This document shows positions 1-9,082 of a stretch of DNA of 64,000 nucleotides, piece after piece. Below the pieces are notes generated by a model. The model did not search any database. It saw nothing but the letters and a program-made list of their open reading frames with translations, and was not told the origin of the DNA. Source of the stretch: RBG-16-49-21 sp040768125 (GTDB lineage Bacteria > Spirochaetota > UBA4802 > UBA5550); the NCBI GenBank assembly GCA_040768125.1, contig JAXGNG010000001.1:682001-746000 (forward strand), given 5' to 3'. Positions within the stretch are counted from its first letter, which is position 1. The number at the start of each line of letters is the position of its first letter. The translations under genes were made by a program, and so were the position numbers.

Positions 1-1612
1 CGAAGGCCTTTGCCGTGACCTTTATCCCCGGCGCCGCCTGGCGCCGCTTGTACTCGTTGCTGTTGACGGTGTGCAGAACCCTGCGCACCAGGTCGCCGTC
101 GAACCCCTCCGCCTCGATCTCCCCGGCGGACCTGCGCTCCTCGATGTACAGGTCCAGGATCCGGTCCAGGACTTCGTAAGGAGGCAGTGAATCCTCGTCC
201 TTCTGGTTCTCCCTGAGTTCCGCCGAGGGGGGCTTGGTAATTGAAGCTTCCGGGATAATTTCGCCCGAACGGTTGATGTGGCGCGCGAGTTCGAAGACCA
301 TGGTTTTCGGGAGGTCGGATATAACGGCCAGCCCCCCGGACATGTCGCCGTAGAGGGTGCAGTAGCCCATGGCGAGCTCAGATTTGTTCCCCGTCGAAAG
401 GACCAGGCACCCGTACTTGTTGCTGAGGGCCATGAGGAGGTTGCCGCGGATACGGGACTGGATGTTCTCCTCCGTGACGTCCTCCTCTTTTCCCTCGAAA
501 AGGCCGGCCAGGTCACGGCGGTAGGCATCGAAGAGCGGGGTGATGGGAAGGACCTCGAAGCGTATGCCCAGGTTGTGCGCCAGGGAGCGGGAATCGTCGA
601 CGCTTCCCTGCGAGGAATACACCGAGGGCATGGTGATGCCCGTGACGTTTTCCGCGCCGAGGGCCTGGACCGCAAGGGCCGCGGTGAGGGCGGAATCGAT
701 GCCCCCGGAGAGGCCGATCACCGCTTTCGAGAAGCCGCACTTTCTCACGTAGTCTCGGATGCCCAGAACCAGGGCCATGCGGATCGCCTCGATCTCGTCC
801 TCGCGCACCTCGACCTCGCCGGGAGAATCCATGTCCACGAAGACCAGGTCCTCTTCAAAGGGTCGGGCCCGTGCGATGACCCCGCCCCGGGCGTTGAAGG
901 CCATGCTGTTTCCGTCGAAGACAAGGCTGTCGTTCCCTCCCACCTGGTTCACGTAGACCACGGGCACGCCGTGCCGCCGGGCCACGGCGCGGAGAAGCTC
1001 CCACTTGAAGAGATTCTTACCACGGGTGAAGGGGGAGGCGGAAATGTTGACGATGAGGTCCGCCCCTGCCTCCGCGAGGTTCCGGATGGGATCGACGGGG
1101 TAGCTCCTGGGGGAGTCGTAGAGCCGACGGCCTCCCCGGGCGTCGGCGTCGCGGTCGTTCCAGATGTCCTCGCAGATGGTGACGCCGATACGCCTTCCCA
1201 TGAATGCCGTGGGTTCATGACGGGCCCCGGGAGAGAAATACCTGAGTTCGTCGAACACGTCATAGGTGGGAAGGAGCGTCTTGCAATGCCGCGAGGCGAT
1301 GGCGCCGTCGCGCATGAAGGCCGCGGCGTTGTAGAGGAGGCCCTCACCGCCCGGGTCCCGGTCGACAAAGCCGCAGATTACGGCGATCCCCGTGGCGAAC
1401 CGGGCGATCTCCCGGATCGATCTGAGGTTGTCGTCCACGAGTTTCCTGTTTTCCAGGAGGTCCATGGGGGGATAGCCGATGGTCGCCATTTCGGGGAACA
1501 CGACAATGTCGGCCCCCCCGGAGGACGCACTTTCGATGAAGGTCAGTATTTTCCGGCGGTTGCCGTCGATATCCGCGATCGTGGGATTGATCTGCGCCAT
1601 GGCGATTTTCAT
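1..1612 (-). CDS. nadE: Glutamine-dependent NAD+ synthetase, 3' end off the window
   Basis: Converts deamido-NAD to NAD+ using ammonia released from glutamine; cytosolic last step of NAD synthesis. Reading the minus strand from the ATG at 1612 gives an N-terminal nitrilase-type amidase domain with the expected Glu41 (FPEMA), Lys111 (CKTLLPTY) and Cys147 (VTICEDIW). A synthetase domain with the PP-loop SGGIDSA and the STGNKSELAMGY segment follows. About 537 codons are inside the window and the frame is open at base 1, so only a short C-terminal part is missing. The start has a good AGGAGAGG ribosome site. It is divergent from the MarC gene. Confidence 0.95.
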   Translation of the reverse strand, partial: MKIAMAQINPTIADIDGNRRKILTFIESASSGGADIVVFPEMATIGYPPMDLLENRKLVDDNLRSIREIARFATGIAVICGFVDRDPGGEGLLYNAAAFMRDGAIASRHCKTLLPTYDVFDELRYFSPGARHEPTAFMGRRIGVTICEDIWNDRDADARGGRRLYDSPRSYPVDPIRNLAEAGADLIVNISASPFTRGKNLFKWELLRAVARRHGVPVVYVNQVGGNDSLVFDGNSMAFNARGGVIARARPFEEDLVFVDMDSPGEVEVREDEIEAIRMALVLGIRDYVRKCGFSKAVIGLSGGIDSALTAALAVQALGAENVTGITMPSVYSSQGSVDDSRSLAHNLGIRFEVLPITPLFDAYRRDLAGLFEGKEEDVTEENIQSRIRGNLLMALSNKYGCLVLSTGNKSELAMGYCTLYGDMSGGLAVISDLPKTMVFELARHINRSGEIIPEASITKPPSAELRENQKDEDSLPPYEVLDRILDLYIEERRSAGEIEAEGFDGDLVRRVLHTVNSNEYKRRQAAPGIKVTAKAF

Positions 1613-1638
1613 GCGGTTCGTTCCTCTCCTGGAGCTCA

Positions 1639-1666
1639 ATCGTACAGCGGACGGGGTTTTTATCAA
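1639..1666 (-). promoter_or_regulatory. Candidate promoter of nadE
   Basis: On the minus strand TTGATA (1666-1661) and TACGAT (1644-1639) are separated by 16 bases and lie just upstream of the nadE ribosome site. Judged by eye from consensus only. Confidence 0.35.
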
Positions 1667-1815
1667 TGATAATTTCACTCCCTTCGGCGCGGTGTCCCCC
1701 GTCTCATTTGTTATTGACTTTTAGGGCCCCGTCGAACAATCTGAATTGCCGTATCCCCGAAATCGGCCGTCCCCGGGGCTTTTCCTGTAACCCCCGAGGC
1801 GTTTCGAGGTACATA

Positions 1816-2448
1816 ATGGACGCCTACTACATACCCACGGTGTTTTTCACCCTCTTTTTCGTGGTGGATCCCCTGGGTCTGATACCCGTGTTCCTGGTCT
1901 ACCTTGCCGGATATCGGGAGGAGAGGCGAAGGCGCATCATCGTACGGGCAACGATGATATCGATCGCCCTTTCGATGTTTTTCATATTCCTGGGAAGGTA
2001 CCTTCTCATGTTCCTGGGCATCTCCTCCGGCTCCTTTCTCGTCGCCGGGGGGATACTTCTCTTCATCATCGCCATGGAGATGCTTCTGGGACAGGACTCG
2101 AGGGTACGGAGCACGGGAGAAGGGGAGCCCGGGGCGGCGCGGGAGGACCATGACGTGTCGGTGTTTCCCCTGGCGATACCGATGCTCTGCGGTCCCGGGA
2201 ATATCGCGGCCCTGGTCATGTTCGGGACCCAGGCTGAGGGGGATCCGCTGAAGATGGGGGTGATCACGCTCATCTCCATCTTCGTGTTCATCATCGCCAT
2301 GGTAATGATGTTTTTTTCCGTCCACATCGGAAGGATCCTCGGAAGCACGGGCATATCCATTATCCAGAAGATGATGGGCCTGATCCTTTCCGCCATGTCC
2401 GTTCAGTTCATACGAAACGGGCTCCAGGAACTGGGGATCATCGCCTGA
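1816..2448 (+). CDS. MarC family inner-membrane protein
   Basis: A 210-residue protein made almost entirely of membrane segments (about six), starting MDAYYIPTVFFTLFFVVDPLGLIPVF. The early DPLG(L)IP segment and the later PLAIPMLCGPG segment are typical of the MarC/YchE family. The family is integral to the inner membrane and its physiological substrate is unsettled. An upstream in-frame extension to 1666 is possible, but it lacks membrane character and overlaps the likely divergent promoter region, so the ATG at 1816 is preferred. Confidence 0.88.
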   Translation: MDAYYIPTVFFTLFFVVDPLGLIPVFLVYLAGYREERRRRIIVRATMISIALSMFFIFLGRYLLMFLGISSGSFLVAGGILLFIIAMEMLLGQDSRVRSTGEGEPGAAREDHDVSVFPLAIPMLCGPGNIAALVMFGTQAEGDPLKMGVITLISIFVFIIAMVMMFFSVHIGRILGSTGISIIQKMMGLILSAMSVQFIRNGLQELGIIA

Positions 2449-2499
2449 GACGCCGGGCGCGTTCACGGCACAGGCACTAACCATCAGGATTTCACGACG

Positions 2500-4116
2500 A
2501 TGCTTCTGAAAGGAATGGCGCGGGTTGCGGGCTACGTGTTCTTCGCGATCTTCCTCTACTGGTATATCATTTCCGGTGGGGTGGACCTGATAAACAGCGC
2601 CCTGTCGACAACGCCGATCAAGAACGCCGTTACGGAACACGTGCGAAACACACTGAAGACCGAGGTTTCGGTGGAAAGGGTGACGCTCTTCATCGGCCTG
2701 GGCGTCGGCGTCAACCTCAGAAACGTCACCATCGGTGACCGGGAGAAGATCTTCGCCTCGGCCGATATGGCCGCCGTCCTCCTTTCCCCCTGGCGGAGGA
2801 TCAGGGCGGGCAAGTGGCTCGCGGGACTCCGGTTTTACCGGCCGAACATTGTCGTCAGGACCGATATGCATGAAGGCGGGGGGGCGCTGCCCTTGTTTTC
2901 CCTTCCCTTTATCGACATCTTCGACCCGTTTGTCGATATCCAATACCACGGCGAGAAAATCGCCATCAAGGGGGACCTGTCGATCTTTCTCCGTCAGAGC
3001 AGGGCGGGGGACACGATCGAGGGGGAACTCGAGTTCGGTGACGTCGTGTTCAGCTACAACGACGCCGATGTGGGCATCAGCGGTCCGGTCCTGATACGGG
3101 GCAGGCATATCGTTTCATCGGGTCTCGCCATCTCCTCGGGGGATCTCACCGTGACCGCCGCGGGCTGCTACACCCTGGGACAGAGGCCGGTATTCCACGG
3201 ATCCGTCGAGCTCGACGGGTTCAGGCTCGCCCGCGGTTCCGGGAAGAGCCCGATACTCAACGCGATTCTCAGGAACCTGGATGGCGGCGCAGATTTTCGC
3301 ATTCATAACATGATGCTCTACGGCATTCCCGTTCAGACCGTCATCGCCCGGGCCACGGCGCGGGGAGGGGTGCTCAATCTCCAGGACCTCAAGGCCTCGG
3401 GGGATAATTTTTCCGGGAACGGCACCATCACCATCGACCCCGCGGCCTCCACGTTCTTTAACGTCACCTTCAGCCTGAAGGAGTACGAGATGAAGAAGGT
3501 CCTCGATTCGGTGGGAACCGGGGGGGAATGGATCAGGGGCACCATGAACCTGGAGGGCGGCGTCTGGGGCACCGGCGATTCCATCAACGGCAACGTGCAC
3601 CTCTCGTCATTCAACGGAAGGATACTGAGGCTCTCCGTGGTCTCCAAGCTGATCGGCGCCCTGAACTTTTACAAGCTGATGGTGAACAGGGGCCAGGATT
3701 TCATGAAAAGCGGGCTGCCCTACAACTCCATCATTTCCGGGTTTGAGATCCGGGACAGCGTGGTGTCGTTCAAGAAATTCTATCTTGACAGCGACTCCAT
3801 CCAGCTTTCGGCCTCGGGCTCGTATTCGATGAAGGAGAACAGTCTCGATGCCCTCATGGGCATACATCCCCTGGAAACCGTTGACAGGGCCATCGGCATG
3901 ATCCCTCTCATCGGGTGGATACTGAAGGGCTCCAACCGGGGCTTTATCGTGGTGTATCTCCGGCTGAAGGGGCCCCTGGACAATATCACGATGTCGCCGA
4001 TTCCCGGGGCCTTCCTGGGTAAGGACGTCGCGGGAATGCTTCTCCGCACCATCATGCTCCCCTATACCCTTTTTACCAGGCCCCAGAACCTGATCCCGGG
4101 GCTCTCCAAGGAATAA
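2500..4116 (+). CDS. AsmA-like (YhdP/TamB-type) envelope protein
   Basis: A 538-residue protein with one N-terminal membrane anchor (about residues 7-27) followed by a long periplasmic beta-rich region. The early motif (EVSVERVTLFIGLGVGVNLRN, then ASADMAAVLLS) and the C-terminal segment with repeated GxFxIRDSV..F and SASGSYSMKENSLDALMG patterns are those of AsmA-like proteins. Members of this superfamily are bridge-like lipid-transfer or envelope-assembly proteins; the role here is inferred from family only. It follows the MarC gene by 51 bases and may be cotranscribed. Confidence 0.75.
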   Translation: MLLKGMARVAGYVFFAIFLYWYIISGGVDLINSALSTTPIKNAVTEHVRNTLKTEVSVERVTLFIGLGVGVNLRNVTIGDREKIFASADMAAVLLSPWRRIRAGKWLAGLRFYRPNIVVRTDMHEGGGALPLFSLPFIDIFDPFVDIQYHGEKIAIKGDLSIFLRQSRAGDTIEGELEFGDVVFSYNDADVGISGPVLIRGRHIVSSGLAISSGDLTVTAAGCYTLGQRPVFHGSVELDGFRLARGSGKSPILNAILRNLDGGADFRIHNMMLYGIPVQTVIARATARGGVLNLQDLKASGDNFSGNGTITIDPAASTFFNVTFSLKEYEMKKVLDSVGTGGEWIRGTMNLEGGVWGTGDSINGNVHLSSFNGRILRLSVVSKLIGALNFYKLMVNRGQDFMKSGLPYNSIISGFEIRDSVVSFKKFYLDSDSIQLSASGSYSMKENSLDALMGIHPLETVDRAIGMIPLIGWILKGSNRGFIVVYLRLKGPLDNITMSPIPGAFLGKDVAGMLLRTIMLPYTLFTRPQNLIPGLSKE

Positions 4117-4233
4117 CCGGACCGAATGGGAGGTTGTGTGAACCCCCGATGCCTGTTCCTCTCCCTTTTTTTACCTTTTCCGGAAATAGTATTGAAAAAA
4201 ATTGCCCCCCATTGAAGATTGGATCACCTTTCT

Positions 4234-4266
4234 GCCGCATGCGGCCCCGGGCCACGGTAATGCGGC
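4234..4266 (+). promoter_or_regulatory. Possible S6:S18 autoregulatory leader hairpin of rpsF
   Basis: GCCGCAT (4234-4240) and ATGCGGC (4260-4266) can pair around a GC-rich interior (GGCCCCGGGCC) just before the rpsF ribosome site (GGAGG at 4281). Many bacteria carry an S6:S18-binding RNA structure with a CCG bulge at this place. The position fits, but the exact bulge was not demonstrated. Confidence 0.35.
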
Positions 4267-4292
4267 ATTATATTCCAGAGGGAGGACGCAGT

Positions 4293-4580
4293 ATGAATAC
4301 CTATGAGCTGACGGTCATTTTGAGGAGCCGCGACGTGGAGCCGCTCCTTGAAAAGGTCAGGGAAATTCTCTCCAAGCACGGTGTCGTGCAGCTTTCCGAC
4401 ACGTCACCCGGCGTAAAAAAACTCGCCTACATGATCGACGGGGAAAAGGAAGGACACTATTTCTTTATCAACGCGGAGATCCACCCCGATTCGATAAAGA
4501 AGATCATCGCGGATTTCAGGCTCAACCACGATATCCTGCGCTGGCTTTTCGTGAAGATCCAAAAACCCGCCGTGGCGTGA
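4293..4580 (+). CDS. rpsF: 30S ribosomal protein S6
   Basis: A 95-residue protein beginning MNTYELTVILRS, the standard S6 start. It has the central KKLAYMIDGEKEGHYFFINAE beta region and the C-terminal ILRWLFVKI segment. S6 binds S18 on the platform of the small subunit. The ATG at 4293 has GGAGG 7 bases upstream; the longer frame from 4134 has no S6 similarity. First gene of the S6-SSB-S18-DUF2232-L9-DnaB cluster. Confidence 0.96.
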   Translation: MNTYELTVILRSRDVEPLLEKVREILSKHGVVQLSDTSPGVKKLAYMIDGEKEGHYFFINAEIHPDSIKKIIADFRLNHDILRWLFVKIQKPAVA

Positions 4581-4593
4581 GAGGAGGCAGGTT

Positions 4594-5028
4594 ATGGCCA
4601 GCGATCTTAACAAGGTGATCATTATCGGCCGCTTCACCAGGGACCCCGAGCTGCGGTATACCCAGGGGGGGACCTCGATCTGCAGTTTCTCGATAGCGAA
4701 TAACAGGAATTATGTGTCGGGCGGTGAAAAGAAGGAACAGGTGTCCTTCTTCAACTGCGTCGCCTGGGCAAAGACGGGCGAGGTCATCGCGGAGTACTGC
4801 AAGAAGGGACAGCGGATAGGCATCGAGGGGAGGCTGCAGCAGCGTTCCTGGGACGACCAGGAGGGGAACAAGCGGCAGACCGTGGAGATCGTCGTGGATA
4901 ATTTCCAGTTCCTTTCCGGCCCCCGTGAAAGCAGCGGCGATTCGTCGCCCGACGTGCCGATGTCGTCAACGGGCGATTCGTCGCCGGGAACGGATAATCC
5001 CTTTTCCGACGAGGAGATCCCGTTCTAG
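4594..5028 (+). CDS. ssb: Single-stranded DNA-binding protein
   Basis: A 144-residue SSB: an N-terminal OB fold (LNKVIIIGRFTRDPELRYTQGG, then FFNCVAWAKTGEVIAEYCKKG, then IEGRLQQRSWDDQEGNKRQ), a short Ser/Gly/Asp linker, and the canonical acidic tip DNPFSDEEIPF that recruits repair and replication partners. It protects single-stranded DNA and lies 13 bases after rpsF, as in many bacteria. Confidence 0.96.
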   Translation: MASDLNKVIIIGRFTRDPELRYTQGGTSICSFSIANNRNYVSGGEKKEQVSFFNCVAWAKTGEVIAEYCKKGQRIGIEGRLQQRSWDDQEGNKRQTVEIVVDNFQFLSGPRESSGDSSPDVPMSSTGDSSPGTDNPFSDEEIPF

Positions 5029-5151
5029 GCGCCCCGGAGCGCCGCCTTCCCCGTATATGACCGCGCCGCCGCGCGCAATGACGGCGTACGCGACGGGGCG
5101 GTGTCATGGGAAACACCATACCAACAGAGCATGAACAGAGAGGAGCGAGAG

Positions 5152-5598
5152 ATGTCCGATATAATAGATAACGAAGCAAAGGAAACTGAAAAAACGGATG
5201 CGGCCGGCGCCGCTTCCGGGACCGAGGCCGCCCCGTCGACGGAACAGCCGGCGGCGGCCGAGACCGCGCCGAAAGAGGCCGGGGAGCGCACCGATGCGCC
5301 GAGGGAACGGGGCGATCGCCGTCCGCCGAGAAGGGATTCCGATTCCCGGGACCGAGAGGGAGGAGGGGAGTATTCCCCGCGGCCTCCGCGGTTCAAGAGG
5401 AAGGTTTGCCTCTTCTGCCAGGACCGGAGCATCAAGGTGGATTACAAGCGGCCTGATATACTTGAGAGGTTCATTACCGATCGCGGTAAGATACTGCCCA
5501 GGAGGGTGACGGGGACCTGCTCCAGGCATCAGCGCCACGTCGCCAGGGAAATCAAGCGGGCCCGCATCATCGCCCTGCTGCCCTTTGTCGAGCAATAG
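5152..5598 (+). CDS. rpsR: 30S ribosomal protein S18 with long N-terminal extension
   Basis: The last 75 or so residues (FKRKVCLFCQD, then YKRPDILERFITDRGKI, PRRVTGTCSRHQR, RARIIALLPF) are a normal S18. They are preceded by about 70 residues of low-complexity sequence: first Glu/Ala/Thr-rich, then Arg/Asp/Pro/Gly-rich. The ATG at 5152 has an AGGAG site 6 bases upstream and gives 148 residues, roughly twice the usual length. S18 pairs with S6 on the ribosome platform; the extension probably projects from it and has no assigned function. Confidence 0.92.
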   Translation: MSDIIDNEAKETEKTDAAGAASGTEAAPSTEQPAAAETAPKEAGERTDAPRERGDRRPPRRDSDSRDREGGGEYSPRPPRFKRKVCLFCQDRSIKVDYKRPDILERFITDRGKILPRRVTGTCSRHQRHVAREIKRARIIALLPFVEQ

Positions 5599-5603
5599 GC
5601 ACG

Positions 5604-6458
5604 GTGCTGGCGTTTATCGCGGCAGTCACGGGCGGTGTGATGCTGACGGTGGGCTCCGCCTTCATCGCGCACAGGCTCACGTGGAAAGCGGGGCCGCTCC
5701 TTGCGGCTCTCATCGTCATACAGGCCCTGATCGCGGGTAACGCGGAGAGCGTGCCCCTCCTCGCCGTCCCGGTGACCGTCGGAGGAATAGGGGGATACGC
5801 GTTCGGAAAGGGGAAGAGTTTCGGCTTTTTCCTCCTTGCCTCTTCACTTTCCCTTACGGTCCTCATCGCCGGATACCTCTACTATTTGATTCGGGTAAGC
5901 GGCGTTGATCTTTTCGGAATGCTGAAAGGGCAGCTCGCGGCGTATCTCACCCAGGCAGGGGCCCCGGAGGACGTGGCGGGCAGGCTGGTGGAGGATTTCG
6001 AGGCCTCTCGGGTCATGCTCCCGTTTTCGATCTTTTTCAATTCGGTTATATTAAGTGGCCTCGGCTACCTCCTGGTGAGGCCCGTGTGCATCCACTGGAT
6101 GGGAGCCGGGCCGGTACGGGGCCTTGAGTACTTTCGGTTGAACGATTATTTCGTCTTTGTGCTGATCGCGGGGCTGGCGGTTCTTTTACTGGTTGACAGG
6201 AAGGATTATCCGGTGCTCAATATGGCGGGTCTCAATCTCGCGATGTCCGCGGCTCTGCTCTATTTCGTCCAGGCCCTCGGTCTTCTGAAGTTTCTTCTTA
6301 TCAGGCGGGGCCTGCCGCGCTTCATGCTTCCCATGGGGGTGGCGCTGATCATTACGCTCGGGCCCGTGGGAATTTTCATGGCGGTCATCCTCGCGGGGGT
6401 CGGGACGCTTGACATCTGGGCCGATTTCAGGAAGCTGAACGAGAAAAACGAGGGTTGA
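5604..6458 (+). CDS. DUF2232 (YybS-like) membrane protein
   Basis: A 284-residue protein with about eight hydrophobic segments, among them residues 1-20, 25-45, 70-100 and several in 180-275. DUF2232 proteins sit between rpsR and rplI in several phyla, and both position and membrane topology match here. The function of the family is unknown. The frame opens with GTG at 5604, five bases after the rpsR stop; an in-frame ATG at 5640 is an alternative start. Confidence 0.72.
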   Translation: MLAFIAAVTGGVMLTVGSAFIAHRLTWKAGPLLAALIVIQALIAGNAESVPLLAVPVTVGGIGGYAFGKGKSFGFFLLASSLSLTVLIAGYLYYLIRVSGVDLFGMLKGQLAAYLTQAGAPEDVAGRLVEDFEASRVMLPFSIFFNSVILSGLGYLLVRPVCIHWMGAGPVRGLEYFRLNDYFVFVLIAGLAVLLLVDRKDYPVLNMAGLNLAMSAALLYFVQALGLLKFLLIRRGLPRFMLPMGVALIITLGPVGIFMAVILAGVGTLDIWADFRKLNEKNEG

Positions 6459-6492
6459 AACAGTATACATTTTCATAGACAAGGAGCGGGTG

Positions 6493-6936
6493 ATGAAAGT
6501 CATATTACAGAAGGACGTGCCGAACCTCGGCGACGCGGGTGACATCAAGGAAGTCGCCGACGGGTACGCGCGGAATTACCTCCTTCCCAGGAAACTCGTG
6601 ATCATGGCGAACGAGTCGAGCAGGAAGGTGATGGAGCACCAGGGCAGGCTCATCCGGCTGAAAAAGGAAAAGAGGAAAAAGCTGAGCGAAAAAATGGCCG
6701 GGAGCATGACGGGGCTTGAGCTCGCGATCAAGGCCCAGGTCGGCGAGGAGGGCAAGCTCTTCGGCTCCATAACGGCGATGGATATCGCGAAGGCCCTGAA
6801 GGAAAAGGGTTTTGAAATCGACAAGCGAAAGATCGCCATCGATTCCCCGATCAGGCAGGTGGGGGAATACATGGTGAAAATCAGGCTCGACGAGGGACAG
6901 GCCCCCGAGATAAAGATCATCGTCGAGAAGGAGTGA
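6493..6936 (+). CDS. rplI: 50S ribosomal protein L9
   Basis: A 147-residue protein starting MKVILQKDVPNLGDAGDIKEV with the signature ADGYARNYLLPRKL, a Lys-rich central helix (about 50-75) and a C-terminal domain with GKLFGSIT. L9 binds 23S rRNA near the L1 stalk. The ATG at 6493 is chosen over the GTG at 6490 because it restores the universal MKVIL start; AAGGAG lies at 6481-6486. Confidence 0.96.
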   Translation: MKVILQKDVPNLGDAGDIKEVADGYARNYLLPRKLVIMANESSRKVMEHQGRLIRLKKEKRKKLSEKMAGSMTGLELAIKAQVGEEGKLFGSITAMDIAKALKEKGFEIDKRKIAIDSPIRQVGEYMVKIRLDEGQAPEIKIIVEKE

Positions 6937-6939
6937 TGG

Positions 6940-8304
6940 ATGCTTCTCGAAAAGCTTCCTCCCCAGGACGTCGAGACGGAAACCGCCTGTCTGGCCTCGG
7001 TTCTTCTCAGCAGGGAGGCGCTTTATCGGGTTTTAGAAATCCTCCAGCCGGAGGATTTTTACCTTGATAAGCACCGCGTCATCTACGAGGCGGTGCTCGA
7101 GCTCCTCCAGAAGGACCTGCCCGTCGATCTCACCACGGTGAAGCAGCGCCTGGTGGATCACGGCCACCATGAAAGGATCGGCGGGGACGCCGCCCTGGTC
7201 GAGATATACCGGGCGGTTTCGACGTCGGCCAACGCGGAGTTCTACGCGAAACGCATCAAGGAGCTCTCGCTCCGGCGGCGGCTCATCGAGGTCGGATCGG
7301 AATCGGTCGAGAAATGCTACGACATGGCCATCGAGACCGACGAGCTGATCGACCAGGTGGAGCGCGACGTCTTCAGCGTGACGGAGAAGCGCATTACCGC
7401 AGACTTCAAGCCCATCGTCGACGTGCTTCACGAGACCATGAACAACATCGGAAACTGGTACGAGACCAAGCGGGTCGTGACCGGGATCGCTTCCGGTTTC
7501 AAGAAGCTCGACGAGATGCTGACGGGATTCCATCCCGCGGAGCTGGTCATCATCGCCGCCCGTCCCGCCATGGGAAAGACCGCCCTTGCCCTCAACATCG
7601 CGAACCATGTGGCCCTCAAGGAAAAGCAAACGGTCCTTTTCTTTTCCCTCGAGATGCCCGCCACCCAGCTGGGTATGCGGATGCTCTGCATCGAATCAAT
7701 GATCGATTCCCAGCTCGTCAGGACCGGCTTCATCAAATCGGAAGACATGCACAAGCTGATCGAAACGTCGGGGAGGATATCCAGGGCCTCCGTGTTCATC
7801 GACGACTCCCCCTCCATGACGGTTCTCCAGATGCGCGCCAAGGCGCGCCGCCTCGCGCAGAAAAGCAAGAACCTCGGCGTTATCATAGTGGATTACCTGC
7901 AGCTCATCACGGGGACCAACCCGAGGATCGACCGCCATCTCCAGATCGCGGAAATATCGCGGTTTCTCAAGCAGCTCGCCCGGGACCTCGAGGTGCCGGT
8001 GATCGCACTCTCGCAGCTTTCCCGGGCGGTGGAGCACCGCACGGACCAGCGCCCCACCCTTGCGGACCTTCGCGAATCGGGGGCCATCGAGCAGGACGCG
8101 GACGTCGTCATGTTCATTTACCGCGAGGAGAAGGTGAAGAAGGAAACCGAGCGGCGCGGCGTCGCCGACATCATCGTCGCGAAGCAGAGAAACGGCCCCG
8201 TGGGGGACGTGCCCCTCAAGTTCTGGGAGAAGTACACCAAATTCGGGGACCTTCAGGAGATCCGCCATTACGAGGAGATGGGCCAGGACGATGAAATTCA
8301 CTAG
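6940..8304 (+). CDS. dnaB: Replicative DNA helicase DnaB
   Basis: A 454-residue hexameric helicase that unwinds DNA at the fork. The N-terminal primase-interacting domain (LPPQDVETETACLASVL) spans about residues 1-150. The RecA-like domain has Walker A ARPAMGKTAL (Lys213), Walker B GVIIVDYLQLI, and the later ALSQLSRAVEHR and LRESGAIEQDADVV motifs. No intein interrupts it. It starts 3 bases after the rplI stop and its 3' end overlaps the next gene by 14 bases. Confidence 0.97.
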   Translation: MLLEKLPPQDVETETACLASVLLSREALYRVLEILQPEDFYLDKHRVIYEAVLELLQKDLPVDLTTVKQRLVDHGHHERIGGDAALVEIYRAVSTSANAEFYAKRIKELSLRRRLIEVGSESVEKCYDMAIETDELIDQVERDVFSVTEKRITADFKPIVDVLHETMNNIGNWYETKRVVTGIASGFKKLDEMLTGFHPAELVIIAARPAMGKTALALNIANHVALKEKQTVLFFSLEMPATQLGMRMLCIESMIDSQLVRTGFIKSEDMHKLIETSGRISRASVFIDDSPSMTVLQMRAKARRLAQKSKNLGVIIVDYLQLITGTNPRIDRHLQIAEISRFLKQLARDLEVPVIALSQLSRAVEHRTDQRPTLADLRESGAIEQDADVVMFIYREEKVKKETERRGVADIIVAKQRNGPVGDVPLKFWEKYTKFGDLQEIRHYEEMGQDDEIH

Positions 8305-9070
8305 GATCACGGAATCGGCGGTCTCGGGCCTCGAGGCGGTGGGCCGCTACGGGATTTTTTTCACCGACACCATCCGGTGGATGTTCCGGCCTCCCTTCGA
8401 CGCGAAGAACATCATCATCCAGATGCTCGAGATCGGCTACAAGTCGATACCGGTCACGGCGATCACGCTTTTTTTCACCGGCATGGTCATGGCCTATCAG
8501 CTCGGGAGGGTCATGGACTCACTCATGTCGGGCTCGTCGATATTCATCGGGAGCGGCGTGACCATCTCGATGTTCAGGGAGCTCTGCCCGGTGCTGACGG
8601 GCCTCCTCCTGGCCGGCAGGGTCGGGTCGTCCATCGCCGCGGAGATAGGCACGATGAAGGTGACGGAGCAGATCGACGCACTCCGGACCCTTTCGGCGGA
8701 GCCGATACAGTATCTCGCGGTGCCGCGCTTCATCGCCTGCCTGGTGATGACGCCCGTGCTGACCCTCATCACCGACATCGTGGGCGTCCTGGGGGGCGCC
8801 TTCATCGCGTTTTTTTCGCTGGGCATCACGGTGGACAAGTACGTCGACAACATACTGCAGTACACGGGGCTGAGCGACCTGACCACGGGTCTGGTCAAGT
8901 CCGTATTCTTCGGAATGCAGATCGCCATCATCGCCTGCTACCAGGGATTCAACACGGAGGGGGGTGCCGAGGGGGTGGGAAAATCAACTATCCAGGCGGT
9001 CGTTAAATCCTCCATGGCGATCCTCATTTCCGACTATTTTCTCACCTATATCATAAGCTTTATCGAATAG
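8291..9070 (+). CDS. MlaE/YrbE-type ABC transporter permease
   Basis: A 259-residue inner-membrane protein with five or six membrane segments. It carries the MlaE motif FRELCPVLTGLLLAGRVGSS followed by AAEIGTMKVTEQIDAL, and a later YQGFNTEGGAEGVGKSTIQAVV segment. MlaE permeases act with an MlaF ATPase and MCE proteins in phospholipid transport between membranes. Neither partner is present in this window. The start overlaps the dnaB end, so expression is probably coupled to the replication operon. Confidence 0.88.
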   Translation: MKFTRITESAVSGLEAVGRYGIFFTDTIRWMFRPPFDAKNIIIQMLEIGYKSIPVTAITLFFTGMVMAYQLGRVMDSLMSGSSIFIGSGVTISMFRELCPVLTGLLLAGRVGSSIAAEIGTMKVTEQIDALRTLSAEPIQYLAVPRFIACLVMTPVLTLITDIVGVLGGAFIAFFSLGITVDKYVDNILQYTGLSDLTTGLVKSVFFGMQIAIIACYQGFNTEGGAEGVGKSTIQAVVKSSMAILISDYFLTYIISFIE

Positions 9071-9082
9071 GACGGCCGGGAC

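Noticed and set aside
278..1669. Long plus-strand open frame (463 codons) opposite nadE
   Set aside because: It is the antisense shadow of the NAD synthetase, which shows all catalytic motifs on the minus strand; high GC creates long antisense frames.
1711..3108. Long minus-strand frame across the MarC and AsmA-like genes
   Set aside because: Low-complexity His/Asp/Arg-rich translation with no motif; the plus-strand genes are well supported.
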